IMG/VR virus record: IMGVR_UViG_3300008517_000162
Location: 1 to 46,327 of that record
Direction: 5' to 3' (one strand)
Source of the DNA: a virus
DNA: 46,327 bases
Every line of letters begins with the position of its first letter. Position 1 is the first letter of the stretch. Positions 40,732 through 46,327 of the stretch are shown here, in pieces. The position numbers were made by a program, and so were the translations under genes. Under the pieces are notes generated by a model. The model was not told the DNA's origin and ran no database searches. It saw nothing but the letters and a program-made list of their open reading frames with translations.

Positions 40732-43463
40732 TTCTCGTACCTCTTACATACCCGGCACTCTGCATCTATAGGCAAACCCCCAGCCCACACTGGCGGGGTC
40801 TTAATGATCTTCTCAATCGCCCCCCGGTATGTTTCAATCTCCCATACCGGCACGATCACCGCCATATCGTCATGCACAATAAGCGGGAGTCGCACCCCCA
40901 ATGCCTCGATCTTCAACACGGCTTCGGCCAACAGGTCGCGGCTCACTGCTTGGACACAATTATGGACCAACCGCAGGTTATTTGTATCGTCCAGCACACA
41001 AAATCTATGGCGGGGGCCGCAGTCTAGGAGGTCAAAGACTTCCGTAGCGGCTGCCCTCGGTAGTGTCTGCTGTATATGGCCCGAAGTCCCACCCCCTCCT
41101 GTCGAGCAATTTCGCGGAATTTCGGCAACAGTCGAGGGCCGCGTTTGTTCTGTGCTTGCTCCTTGTACGTTGCCCATCGACAGTTCCCCGGTCGGTAATC
41201 GCCATCGTTGTCTATCCGCTCCAAAGTTAAGCCCGGCACATACGTATCGCTCATATCGGCCCAAAAAGCCTCGAACGAATTGACCCAACGCTTGCAAACT
41301 CGTATGTCCCGCCCTCCGTAGTTCTTGTAACAAACCCGCCGCGTATCCGTGCAACGGGATTTCATATCTCCCCACACTCCATATAGTTTGTGGTCTCTGT
41401 GCGGTTTCTTGCGGGAACAATAGCGACAAGACCGAGTACCATAAGTCGGAGACGTAAGAGAGGAAGAACGGATATTCCAAGTGCGCCCGCATTCGCAACG
41501 GACGCGCCAAATTTGGTTCTTCCCGTCGTATCGCACCCATTCTATTACCGTAAGGCGACCGAACATCTGCCCACTCAAATCTCGTAAGGTCCGTGGCATG
41601 TTTCCACCCCTCATCCGTCATGCATAAATGATCCGGTGTTAGATCAATTCCGCTTCGTCCAACGACCTGTTGTACTCCGCGACTGACCAGACCTTTATGG
41701 GCGACCCAATCTTCGCCGTCCCATATCAGATCGGAATTCTTAACGCGGGATAAAAGCACAATTCCACGATCAGTTACGACCCTCGTATGCCCGGCGAGAC
41801 AATTCTCCACCAGATAACCGCCCCAAAAATAAATCTTCTTATCGTGACTAGCGGGGTTCGGCATCACAAGCTGATCCGAACCTTCAACCCTTGCCCCGAT
41901 ATACCGCAGTCGGCGGGTACTCGGCAGTTGTATGAACGTGGTCGTGTCCTCCCGGAAGAACTCGATACCGAACGAAAGCCCATACTTCGTACCCGGATTC
42001 TGCACGGCCGATTTAAACGCTCGCTCTACCTTATTCCAATACCGTACCACCATCTGATTCTGTTTGCGGTACAAGTTAATGAGCCGCTTAGCCTCTTGGG
42101 GGACCAGCGTGATACCATAGGTGTTCTTTGAGAACTTCATACACTGTTCCCAACCGAGGCCGTATCCTGCGCCGAGAATGCCAATCTTACCCATCTGTCG
42201 ATAATGCCCGTACCACTCGGCCACTACCCCGCTGTCTGTCTTACGCGGCTTCCGAATCCTGTGTCCCGTAAGCTGACTGGCAAAATCGCAGTAGACTGCC
42301 CGACCCTCCGCGAAGGCCCGTACCAGATCATTCTGTCCGGCCAACCATGCAAGTACCCTGGCCTCGATCTGCGAGAAGTCGAGGATCATTAGAACATGAC
42401 CCTCCGGGGCCTCGATCAACGTGCGTATCTGATTGGCAAGCGGGTCTGCCCTGGCGGGGAGATTCTGTAGATTGATACCCTCCCTACCGGACCACCGGCC
42501 AGTATGCGCACCACAATAGCTTAAAGGCACGGCTAGTTTGCCGCCACCGGCCTCGGCAACTCTACGCATCCTATCAATCCGTTTGATATGTAATGGGAGA
42601 CTCTTACATGCTACACGGGCTTGCATAAGCTGTGATATCCGCTCATTTTCATGGTTCGATAGACGCTCGTACCCGGCATCCGTCTTGGCAATGGCGAGGA
42701 TCATACCCTTCTTGCCCCGCTTCATCGGAGGTTCCTCGGACCCCAACGCTTCACGGAGCAGGGCTTCAAAGGACTTATTGCCGCGTATTTCTTTCTCCGA
42801 TGCTCCAATCAATGCTACGTCGATCATCATCCGTTCGACAAGAGCTACCTCTAATTCCTCAGCCCGATCAAAGTTGAATTGCAGTATCGGGGAAAGAAAC
42901 GAATTTCGGGTATACTCCATCACCTTCAATTCAAAGGTCGGGTTACTTAACTGCGGCAGAAGGATATTAAGTAGATCGTACTCCCGCTCTGCATCGTTCA
43001 TGGCGTACAATGCGAGATTCGGATGCTGATTTTCTTCTTTGATACCCGCTTTATGCAGCCCCATAAATTGTTTTGTATCACCCTTCGCCGGTAGACCATG
43101 CCGCTCGCACAAAGCAGCCAGCTTATTAGACCGGCGAGGTTCTACGTGCCGGGCAAGATCGAGTATGTCCACGATATACTTCGGGTAGATGTCGTAATGT
43201 CGGGCCAGAACCAAGGCATCGAAGAACGCATTTTGCATCACTACGGTAGTATTTTCGTAGTCAATGTCGGGCAGTTCATCGTAGAAATACGCCAACTCGG
43301 AATCATGTTTAACTGCCCACCCTAAGACCTCAAACCGCCCATCGGTAACGTACTCCCAGGTGGACATCTTCGACAAGGTATACTCCTTGTCGTAGTATGT
43401 CTCGGCGTCGAGTACCAGAGTGGTCGGGGGGTAGCCGCATTGTCGGAGTATGTCTTGGATCAT
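40728..43463 (-). CDS. Family A DNA polymerase with in-frame intein
   Basis: A 911-residue precursor, about 630 residues after intein removal, the size of T7-like polymerases. 3'-5' exonuclease: LVLDAETYYD (Asp19, Glu21), VVMQNAFFDALVLARHY and YAMNDAEREYDLL. Polymerase motif A, MILDFSQIEARVLAWL, near 362; motif B, RQMGKIGILGAGYGLGW, near 421; motif C, LPLIVHDDMAV, near 862, with HDD where most members have HDE. A 281-residue intein (555-835) interrupts LVEN/CVQAVSRD just before motif C. The ATG at 43463 overlaps the previous stop; a longer frame starts at 43508. Confidence 0.95.
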   Translation of the reverse strand: MIQDILRQCGYPPTTLVLDAETYYDKEYTLSKMSTWEYVTDGRFEVLGWAVKHDSELAYFYDELPDIDYENTTVVMQNAFFDALVLARHYDIYPKYIVDILDLARHVEPRRSNKLAALCERHGLPAKGDTKQFMGLHKAGIKEENQHPNLALYAMNDAEREYDLLNILLPQLSNPTFELKVMEYTRNSFLSPILQFNFDRAEELEVALVERMMIDVALIGASEKEIRGNKSFEALLREALGSEEPPMKRGKKGMILAIAKTDAGYERLSNHENERISQLMQARVACKSLPLHIKRIDRMRRVAEAGGGKLAVPLSYCGAHTGRWSGREGINLQNLPARADPLANQIRTLIEAPEGHVLMILDFSQIEARVLAWLAGQNDLVRAFAEGRAVYCDFASQLTGHRIRKPRKTDSGVVAEWYGHYRQMGKIGILGAGYGLGWEQCMKFSKNTYGITLVPQEAKRLINLYRKQNQMVVRYWNKVERAFKSAVQNPGTKYGLSFGIEFFREDTTTFIQLPSTRRLRYIGARVEGSDQLVMPNPASHDKKIYFWGGYLVENCLAGHTRVVTDRGIVLLSRVKNSDLIWDGEDWVAHKGLVSRGVQQVVGRSGIDLTPDHLCMTDEGWKHATDLTRFEWADVRSPYGNRMGAIRREEPNLARPLRMRAHLEYPFFLSYVSDLWYSVLSLLFPQETAQRPQTIWSVGRYEIPLHGYAAGLLQELRRAGHTSLQALGQFVRGFLGRYERYVCAGLNFGADRQRWRLPTGELSMGNVQGASTEQTRPSTVAEIPRNCSTGGGGTSGHIQQTLPRAAATEVFDLLDCGPRHRFCVLDDTNNLRLVHNCVQAVSRDLLAEAVLKIEALGVRLPLIVHDDMAVIVPVWEIETYRGAIEKIIKTPPVWAGGLPIDAECRVCKRYEK
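40959..41801 (-). mobile_element. Intein in the DNA polymerase, with nested out-of-frame HNH gene
   Basis: Polymerase residues 555-835. N-terminal splicing blocks: Cys1 in CLAGHTRVVTDRGIVLLSRV and the TxxH block IDLTPDHLCMTDEGW. C-terminal blocks: EVFDLLDCGPRHRFCVLDD and the terminal His-Asn (RLVHN), followed by Cys as the +1 extein residue. This is a complete class 1 Hint set. The conserved splicing parts sum to only about 100 residues. The roughly 190 residues between them have no family resemblance; they are the second-frame reading of an HNH endonuclease gene on the same strand. So the intein carries its endonuclease as an overprinted separate gene rather than as an in-frame domain. Confidence 0.9.
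41024..41599 (-). CDS. HNH homing endonuclease nested out of frame inside the intein
   Basis: A 191-residue protein on the same strand as the polymerase but shifted by one base. N-terminus: DLSGQMFGRLTVIEWVRYDG, then a zinc ribbon CECGRTW...CRYCS. Middle: LYGVWGDMKSRC and NYGGRDIRVCKRWVNSFEAF. HNH-type core: LTLERIDNDGDYRPGNCRWA. C-terminal HTH-like helix (FREIARQEGVGLRAIYSRHY), typical of homing-type DNA recognition. The ATG at 41599 has GAGGGG with 7 bases of spacing; another ATG lies at 41614. The gene ends within the first residues of the C-terminal splicing block. It probably mobilises the intein. Confidence 0.85.
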   Translation of the reverse strand: MPRTLRDLSGQMFGRLTVIEWVRYDGKNQIWRVRCECGRTWNIRSSSLTSPTYGTRSCRYCSRKKPHRDHKLYGVWGDMKSRCTDTRRVCYKNYGGRDIRVCKRWVNSFEAFWADMSDTYVPGLTLERIDNDGDYRPGNCRWATYKEQAQNKRGPRLLPKFREIARQEGVGLRAIYSRHYRGQPLRKSLTS

Positions 43464-43648
43464 TCCCTCGTAGCCTCGACTTCCGCAAGGCTCATAATTC
43501 TGCCCCATCGCATGTCATAGCCACAGACGGGGCAATGCAGAACGTAACGAAACGATTCATAGTCTGTCAGCAACTCAATGCGCTCGCACTCGCCGCAACG
43601 CATCACTAAGACGGGGGCAGCGTCACATGCGAAGGGTATGTAGTTCAT
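43460..43648 (-). CDS. Zinc-ribbon protein
   Basis: A 62-residue protein with two Cys pairs (RCGECERIELL and HCPVCGYDM), a zinc ribbon. The last codon region overlaps the polymerase start (ATGA). Function unknown. Confidence 0.7.
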   Translation of the reverse strand: MNYIPFACDAAPVLVMRCGECERIELLTDYESFRYVLHCPVCGYDMRWGRIMSLAEVEATRE

Positions 43649-43980
43649 GGCTGCTCCTTCGCGGCCTCGGCGGCGGCGCAGGTGGGGTACAGATCGGCGA
43701 GGAGGATGAAGTCCAGATCGCCGCCGCGACCCTCAACGTGGACGAAGACATACAGGTCGTCGGGGCCGGACCACTCGCGGGTCGAGACGGCGACTTCCGT
43801 GGCTTCGGGGTTCTCGTCGTCTAGGCAAACCCAGCGGCGGCAGCCCGGCCCCATCGGATTGCCCTCGGCATCTTTTGGCAGCAGCGCTGTATCTGCCTTC
43901 AGCCGCTCGATCTCGGCCCGAAGCTTCCGGTTCAGGGCTTGAACCTCAAAGAATGCAGAACTCTCTGTTGTCTCAGCCAT
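43645..43980 (-). CDS. Hypothetical protein with coiled coil
   Basis: A 111-residue acidic protein. It has an N-terminal coiled coil (FEVQALNRKLRAEIERLKAD) and then a beta part with RRWVCLDDENPEA and DLYVFVHVEGRGGDLDFILL. AAGGAG lies 8 bases before the ATG at 43980. No family recognised. Confidence 0.65.
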   Translation of the reverse strand: MAETTESSAFFEVQALNRKLRAEIERLKADTALLPKDAEGNPMGPGCRRWVCLDDENPEATEVAVSTREWSGPDDLYVFVHVEGRGGDLDFILLADLYPTCAAAEAAKEQP

Positions 43981-44314
43981 CGTCATTCTCCTTCGCGGCC
44001 TCGGCGGCGTTGTAAGCAGCCACTAGGGCATCGTGAATCGCGCAATACCGGCACGGAGCCAGGCCCACGTCCGGGTCACACTCACAAAGACCCGCAGTAA
44101 AGACAATCTTGCCCTCACACATCGAGCCGCCTGCGGCCAATGCAGTTCTCACTTGGTCTAAGGTTGGTCCCAGGCTCACAATTGCCTTTAACTGATTAGT
44201 CTCGGCCACTAAAAAATTCATCCATTTTATCACACAATCTCGACACAATACACGTCCCCCTAGGTCGATAAGATCGGTACACCCACCGCACTTCGGGCAT
44301 TTTTCATTCATCAT
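43973..44314 (-). CDS. Cys-rich zinc-binding protein
   Basis: A protein of about 113 residues with an N-terminal zinc ribbon (CPKCGGCTDLIDLGGRVLCR, DC), a central helix, and a C-terminal CECDPDVGLAPCRYC cluster. Three neighbouring ATGs compete; 44314 or 44311 have the best spacing to GAGG. Function unknown. Confidence 0.65.
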   Translation of the reverse strand: MMNEKCPKCGGCTDLIDLGGRVLCRDCVIKWMNFLVAETNQLKAIVSLGPTLDQVRTALAAGGSMCEGKIVFTAGLCECDPDVGLAPCRYCAIHDALVAAYNAAEAAKENDDG

Positions 44315-44456
44315 TCTCATCCTCTAGTAAGTACGGACTTCGACAGTCCGGACAAAACTGCCTGTAGGCCGGATTGCCTACGGCTTCGCCATCGACCGCA
44401 AACTCACGACCGCAGGATTCACAGGTGCAATACTCAATGTTATATTCCTCATCCAT
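44304..44456 (-). CDS. 50-residue zinc-ribbon protein
   Basis: The ATG at 44456, just after the previous stop, encodes MDEEYNIEYCTCESCGREFA ... QFCPDC ... LLEDENDE: one CxxC pair on each side of a loop, with an acidic tail. It ends overlapping the next gene. It is packed between two genes with no gap, which supports it despite its short size. Confidence 0.65.
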   Translation of the reverse strand: MDEEYNIEYCTCESCGREFAVDGEAVGNPAYRQFCPDCRSPYLLEDENDE

Positions 44457-44457
44457 G

Positions 44458-44811
44458 CTACTCAACAAGTTCGATTATCACTCGCTCCTTCGATCCCTTG
44501 CGGGGGAGCTTGCCGTAGATGGCTTGCCATTCTTCCCTGGCCCAAAGATAACTAACACTCACCCCGTTGATATCTTCAGCGCCGTCCCATACCCCTTCAT
44601 GTAATGACCAAATGAGCGGGTCCGGTACAAAAGCAATCTCACCGTACCCACCACTAATTTTATCCCGATACAACGTACCCACTACCCGCTTTATAGGCTT
44701 CAGCGTAATGACGCGGCACAAAACACCTCCATCGCAATCCGGACAAGGAACGCTCTTCTTGGCCCCCCAATACTTCGTCGTACCACATCTATCACAAGTC
44801 AACATCTTCAT
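44458..44811 (-). CDS. Zinc-ribbon protein with C-terminal domain
   Basis: A 117-residue protein. It has an N-terminal zinc ribbon (MLTCDRCGTTKYWGAKKSVP, CPDC), a beta segment (VLCRVITLKPIKRVVGTLYR), and a C-terminal aromatic part. GGAGACATACT precedes the ATG at 44811, which overlaps the previous stop. Function unknown. Confidence 0.65.
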   Translation of the reverse strand: MKMLTCDRCGTTKYWGAKKSVPCPDCDGGVLCRVITLKPIKRVVGTLYRDKISGGYGEIAFVPDPLIWSLHEGVWDGAEDINGVSVSYLWAREEWQAIYGKLPRKGSKERVIIELVE

Positions 44812-45092
44812 AGTATGTCTCCGTTCCGCTTCATTGCCTTTTGCTCGTAAGGCGCGGCCAGTCGTCTGTAAAGTTCCAACTTGCAGCATTCAAGGGCACC
44901 GAACATTTCATTGAGATCGTCATATTTAAATTTTGAAGAAGGCCCATTATACAGTATGTCGCGGATTAACATAAAGATAGCAAAATTCGTGGCTCCCGCT
45001 CTAGCGTTCTTCGGCAAACGACTAATTTGATTTGCCAATTCCTCTACATGGGGATAAAGTTCCCTACGACACGCCGGGTCGATGTACGGCAT
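44808..45092 (-). CDS. DUF6899-like phage protein
   Basis: A 94-residue helical protein starting MPYIDPACRRELYPHVEELA, with NARAGATNFAIFMLIRDI and FGALECCKLELYRRL. It matches the small MPYI...NFxI...EFxRR type of phage protein that I know as DUF6899. Function unknown. The start overlaps the preceding stop (TAATG), with GGGAGGG upstream. Confidence 0.7.
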   Translation of the reverse strand: MPYIDPACRRELYPHVEELANQISRLPKNARAGATNFAIFMLIRDILYNGPSSKFKYDDLNEMFGALECCKLELYRRLAAPYEQKAMKRNGDIL

Positions 45093-45313
45093 TATTCACC
45101 CTCCCTACCACCGAACGTCCAGGCCGCCCCGGTGATATAAGTGTCGTTTAACGCCGACATAAACTTGGCATCGTCTATATAATAAATATCTCGTCCCGAT
45201 ACTTGACCGAAACAGTTGCCGATGAGTTGACAGAATCGGAGAGTCGGGTCTGCTTCCCATATCCGTTTAAGCAGAGATAACATCTGCTGCTGCTCTATTG
45301 CTAACTCCATCAT
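45092..45313 (-). CDS. Conserved small early protein
   Basis: A 73-residue protein starting MMELAIEQQQMLSLLKRIWE, followed by ADPTLRFCQLIGNCFG and DIYYIDDAKFM. RFxQLIGN and the DxYYxxDxxF pattern occur in several phage hypothetical proteins. The start overlaps the previous stop by ATGA, with GGAGG upstream. Confidence 0.7.
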   Translation of the reverse strand: MMELAIEQQQMLSLLKRIWEADPTLRFCQLIGNCFGQVSGRDIYYIDDAKFMSALNDTYITGAAWTFGGREGE

Positions 45314-45615
45314 TCATCCTCCGGTTCATCGTGCTCCAGAATACAATCTCTAACCGCTACCTGTATATGTTTCAATACGTCCGGTTTAAATCCCAATACC
45401 GTAAGGAAGATAGCCAGTTCGTCCAAAAACGCCACCAAGTCTAGGGTATTGCCGGATAGAATAAGCCGACTAAGTAGTTCCCGTGCCTGCCTAATCAAAC
45501 CGCTGTAGAGTTCTATTCTCCCATCATCGACTGTCATATTTTGGACGCCTATCTTCTCCCGCATCATAGACATTGCATGATATTCATCGAGCAGTTGTTT
45601 TGTTACCGGGTGCAT
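45310..45615 (-). CDS. Helical early protein, first gene after a strong promoter
   Basis: A 101-residue, all-helical protein (MHPVTKQLLDEYHAMSMMRE ... LVAFLDELAIFLTVLGFKPD). It is distantly MazG-like in its pattern of helices and acidic residues, but too weak to call. The ATG lies only about 10 bases after the -10 of the promoter at 45625, so the mRNA would start almost at the start codon. There is no ribosome site. Confidence 0.65.
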   Translation of the reverse strand: MHPVTKQLLDEYHAMSMMREKIGVQNMTVDDGRIELYSGLIRQARELLSRLILSGNTLDLVAFLDELAIFLTVLGFKPDVLKHIQVAVRDCILEHDEPEDE

Positions 45616-45624
45616 GATCTTACC

Positions 45625-45653
45625 ATTCTACCACATCGACCGTCGTTTGTCAA
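45625..45653 (-). promoter_or_regulatory. Replication-operon promoter, consensus sigma70
   Basis: TTGACA (45653-45648), 17-base spacer, TAGAAT (45630-45625). The -35 is perfect and the -10 context TGGTAGAATGG equals that of the late promoter at 5645. It overlaps the stop codon of the upstream micro-gene. Confidence 0.85.
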
Positions 45654-45718
45654 AGACATAATGCCACATAGGCAAGAAAAACTAGCCACGCTATCCTAAA
45701 TGCTTCCCGGAGCGTCAC
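45650..45718 (-). CDS. 22-residue membrane peptide
   Basis: The GTG at 45718, directly after the stop of the upstream gene, encodes VTLREAFRIAWLVFLAYVAL and CL: a single transmembrane helix with a basic N-terminus. GGAGG lies 11 bases upstream, slightly far. It shows the same design as the other tiny membrane peptides in this genome. Confidence 0.45.
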   Translation of the reverse strand: MTLREAFRIAWLVFLAYVALCL

Positions 45719-46093
45719 TTATCTATACGCCTCCGGCACATCAACCACCCACAAGTCGGCGTAATTCTGCCATACCACCTTCTGACAGTCCGGAGGCAGG
45801 TCCGCAAAGGTTATCCGCAGGCCCAGGTTGCCTCGTCGCCCGATCTTCGGGGGCCACTGACCGGGTTTGTTGCCCCCCACCACACCAGCCAAATTAAGCG
45901 TGTCACTAGACAGCATACCGTTCGGATCAAACGGATATTCAGACATACTCAAAACTACGACCGTCCCGATAGGCCGATACTTGTAGCGACCCGTGAATAC
46001 CACGGTATACCGATCCACCCTCTGGTCTCCATAGTCATAACACCGTATCCACCGAGGTATGCCGCCAGGGGCGAGCTTGTCTTGTCTGGACAT
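45719..46093 (-). CDS. Hypothetical early protein
   Basis: A 124-residue beta-rich protein (MSRQDKLAPGGIPRWIRCYD, VVFTGRYKYRPIGTVVVLSM, NLGLRITFADLPPDCQKVVW). The start at 46093 overlaps the upstream stop (TAATG). No family recognised. Confidence 0.65.
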   Translation of the reverse strand: MSRQDKLAPGGIPRWIRCYDYGDQRVDRYTVVFTGRYKYRPIGTVVVLSMSEYPFDPNGMLSSDTLNLAGVVGGNKPGQWPPKIGRRGNLGLRITFADLPPDCQKVVWQNYADLWVVDVPEAYR

Positions 46094-46251
46094 TATCCAC
46101 TTCCCTTCGATAGCCACACCTGCACCTGCACGCAACCCGTATCGTGGTGCAGGAAGGCAGAATACATGCCGCCGTTAGCTAACGACGATTTCGCACACTC
46201 CCGCAACTGACCGAGGAACCCCCGCAGGACTTGGGGGTCTTTGATTCGTAC
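46093..46251 (-). CDS. Hypothetical protein, 5' end missing
   Basis: The last 52 residues of a gene cut by the contig end: VRIKDPQVLRGFLGQLRECA ... LHHDTGC, VQVQVWLSKGSG. The frame stays open to the adapter boundary. Its stop overlaps the next start (TAATG), which supports it as coding. The missing part would lie to the right in the true genome. Confidence 0.6.
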   Translation of the reverse strand, partial: VRIKDPQVLRGFLGQLRECAKSSLANGGMYSAFLHHDTGCVQVQVWLSKGSG

Positions 46252-46327
46252 CTGTCTCTTATACACATCTCCGAGCCCACGAGACTAGGCATGATCTCGT
46301 ATGCCGTCTTCTGCTTGAAAAAAAAAA
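46252..46327 (+). other. Sequencing adapter (Nextera), not phage DNA
   Basis: CTGTCTCTTATACACATCT is the transposase mosaic end, followed by the read-2 adapter, an 8-base index (TAGGCATG), the P7 flow-cell sequence and a run of A. These bases should be trimmed, and no genome-end structure should be inferred from them. Confidence 0.98.

Noticed and set aside
40501-41283. 260-residue plus-strand frame opposite the intein region
   Set aside because: Antisense to the polymerase, intein and HNH gene, with low-complexity Ser/Arg composition and no start signal.
1-46251. Direct terminal repeats
   Set aside because: The first and last few hundred bases share no sequence, and both ends look like assembly breaks.

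Overview
The window is almost all of the genome of a tailed double-stranded DNA phage, about 46.25 kb. It is probably lytic and podovirus-like. It encodes a large terminase, portal, scaffold, capsid, head-tail connector, tail fibre and large ejection-type proteins, with no tape-measure, tail-tube or tail-sheath gene. It also has a T7-type family A DNA polymerase and a primase/SF3 helicase. I see no integrase, repressor, tRNA, rRNA or CRISPR array. Strong Shine-Dalgarno (SD) sites and near-consensus sigma70 promoters, with no phage RNA polymerase, suggest it uses the host RNA polymerase. The host is not identifiable; a lipoprotein in the likely lysis cluster weakly favours a Gram-negative host. 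The last 76 bases (46252-46327) are Illumina Nextera adapter plus poly-A and are not biological.

Layout. 1-5239, minus strand: small early genes (zinc-ribbon proteins, conserved phage hypotheticals, several 22-26 residue membrane peptides), served by five promoters of one pattern (TTGCTT-N17-TATACT). A gene-free block at 3684-4493 is dense in direct and inverted repeats. 5240-5700: divergent promoter region. 5701-29212, plus strand: late genes, in the order ClpP-like protease, small membrane and accessory proteins, an LRR protein, terminase, portal, an ART-like protein, scaffold, major capsid, a free-standing HNH endonuclease, head decoration and connector proteins, tail proteins, internal virion proteins and a holin-like protein. 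29193-31688, minus strand: probable lysis and accessory cluster. 31679-46251, minus strand: nucleotide metabolism and replication, with a diphosphohydrolase/deoxyribosyltransferase-like fusion, primase-helicase, GroES, a RecA-like ATPase, a Cas4/RecB-like nuclease, a VRR-NUC nuclease, the DNA polymerase, and small early genes upstream of it.

If the ends are joined, all minus-strand genes form one continuous leftward block facing one rightward late block. The contig ends therefore look like an assembly break inside the early region. The left end cuts a gene in an alanine-codon repeat; the right end cuts a gene at adapter read-through.

The most unusual feature is in the DNA polymerase gene. 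It carries an in-frame 281-residue intein just before motif C, and inside that intein lies a complete HNH homing-endonuclease gene in a different reading frame of the same strand, with its own ribosome binding site. The intein frame stays open through the endonuclease gene. Two other HNH endonucleases are placed differently: one free-standing after the capsid gene, and one fused in frame to the C-terminus of the VRR-NUC nuclease.
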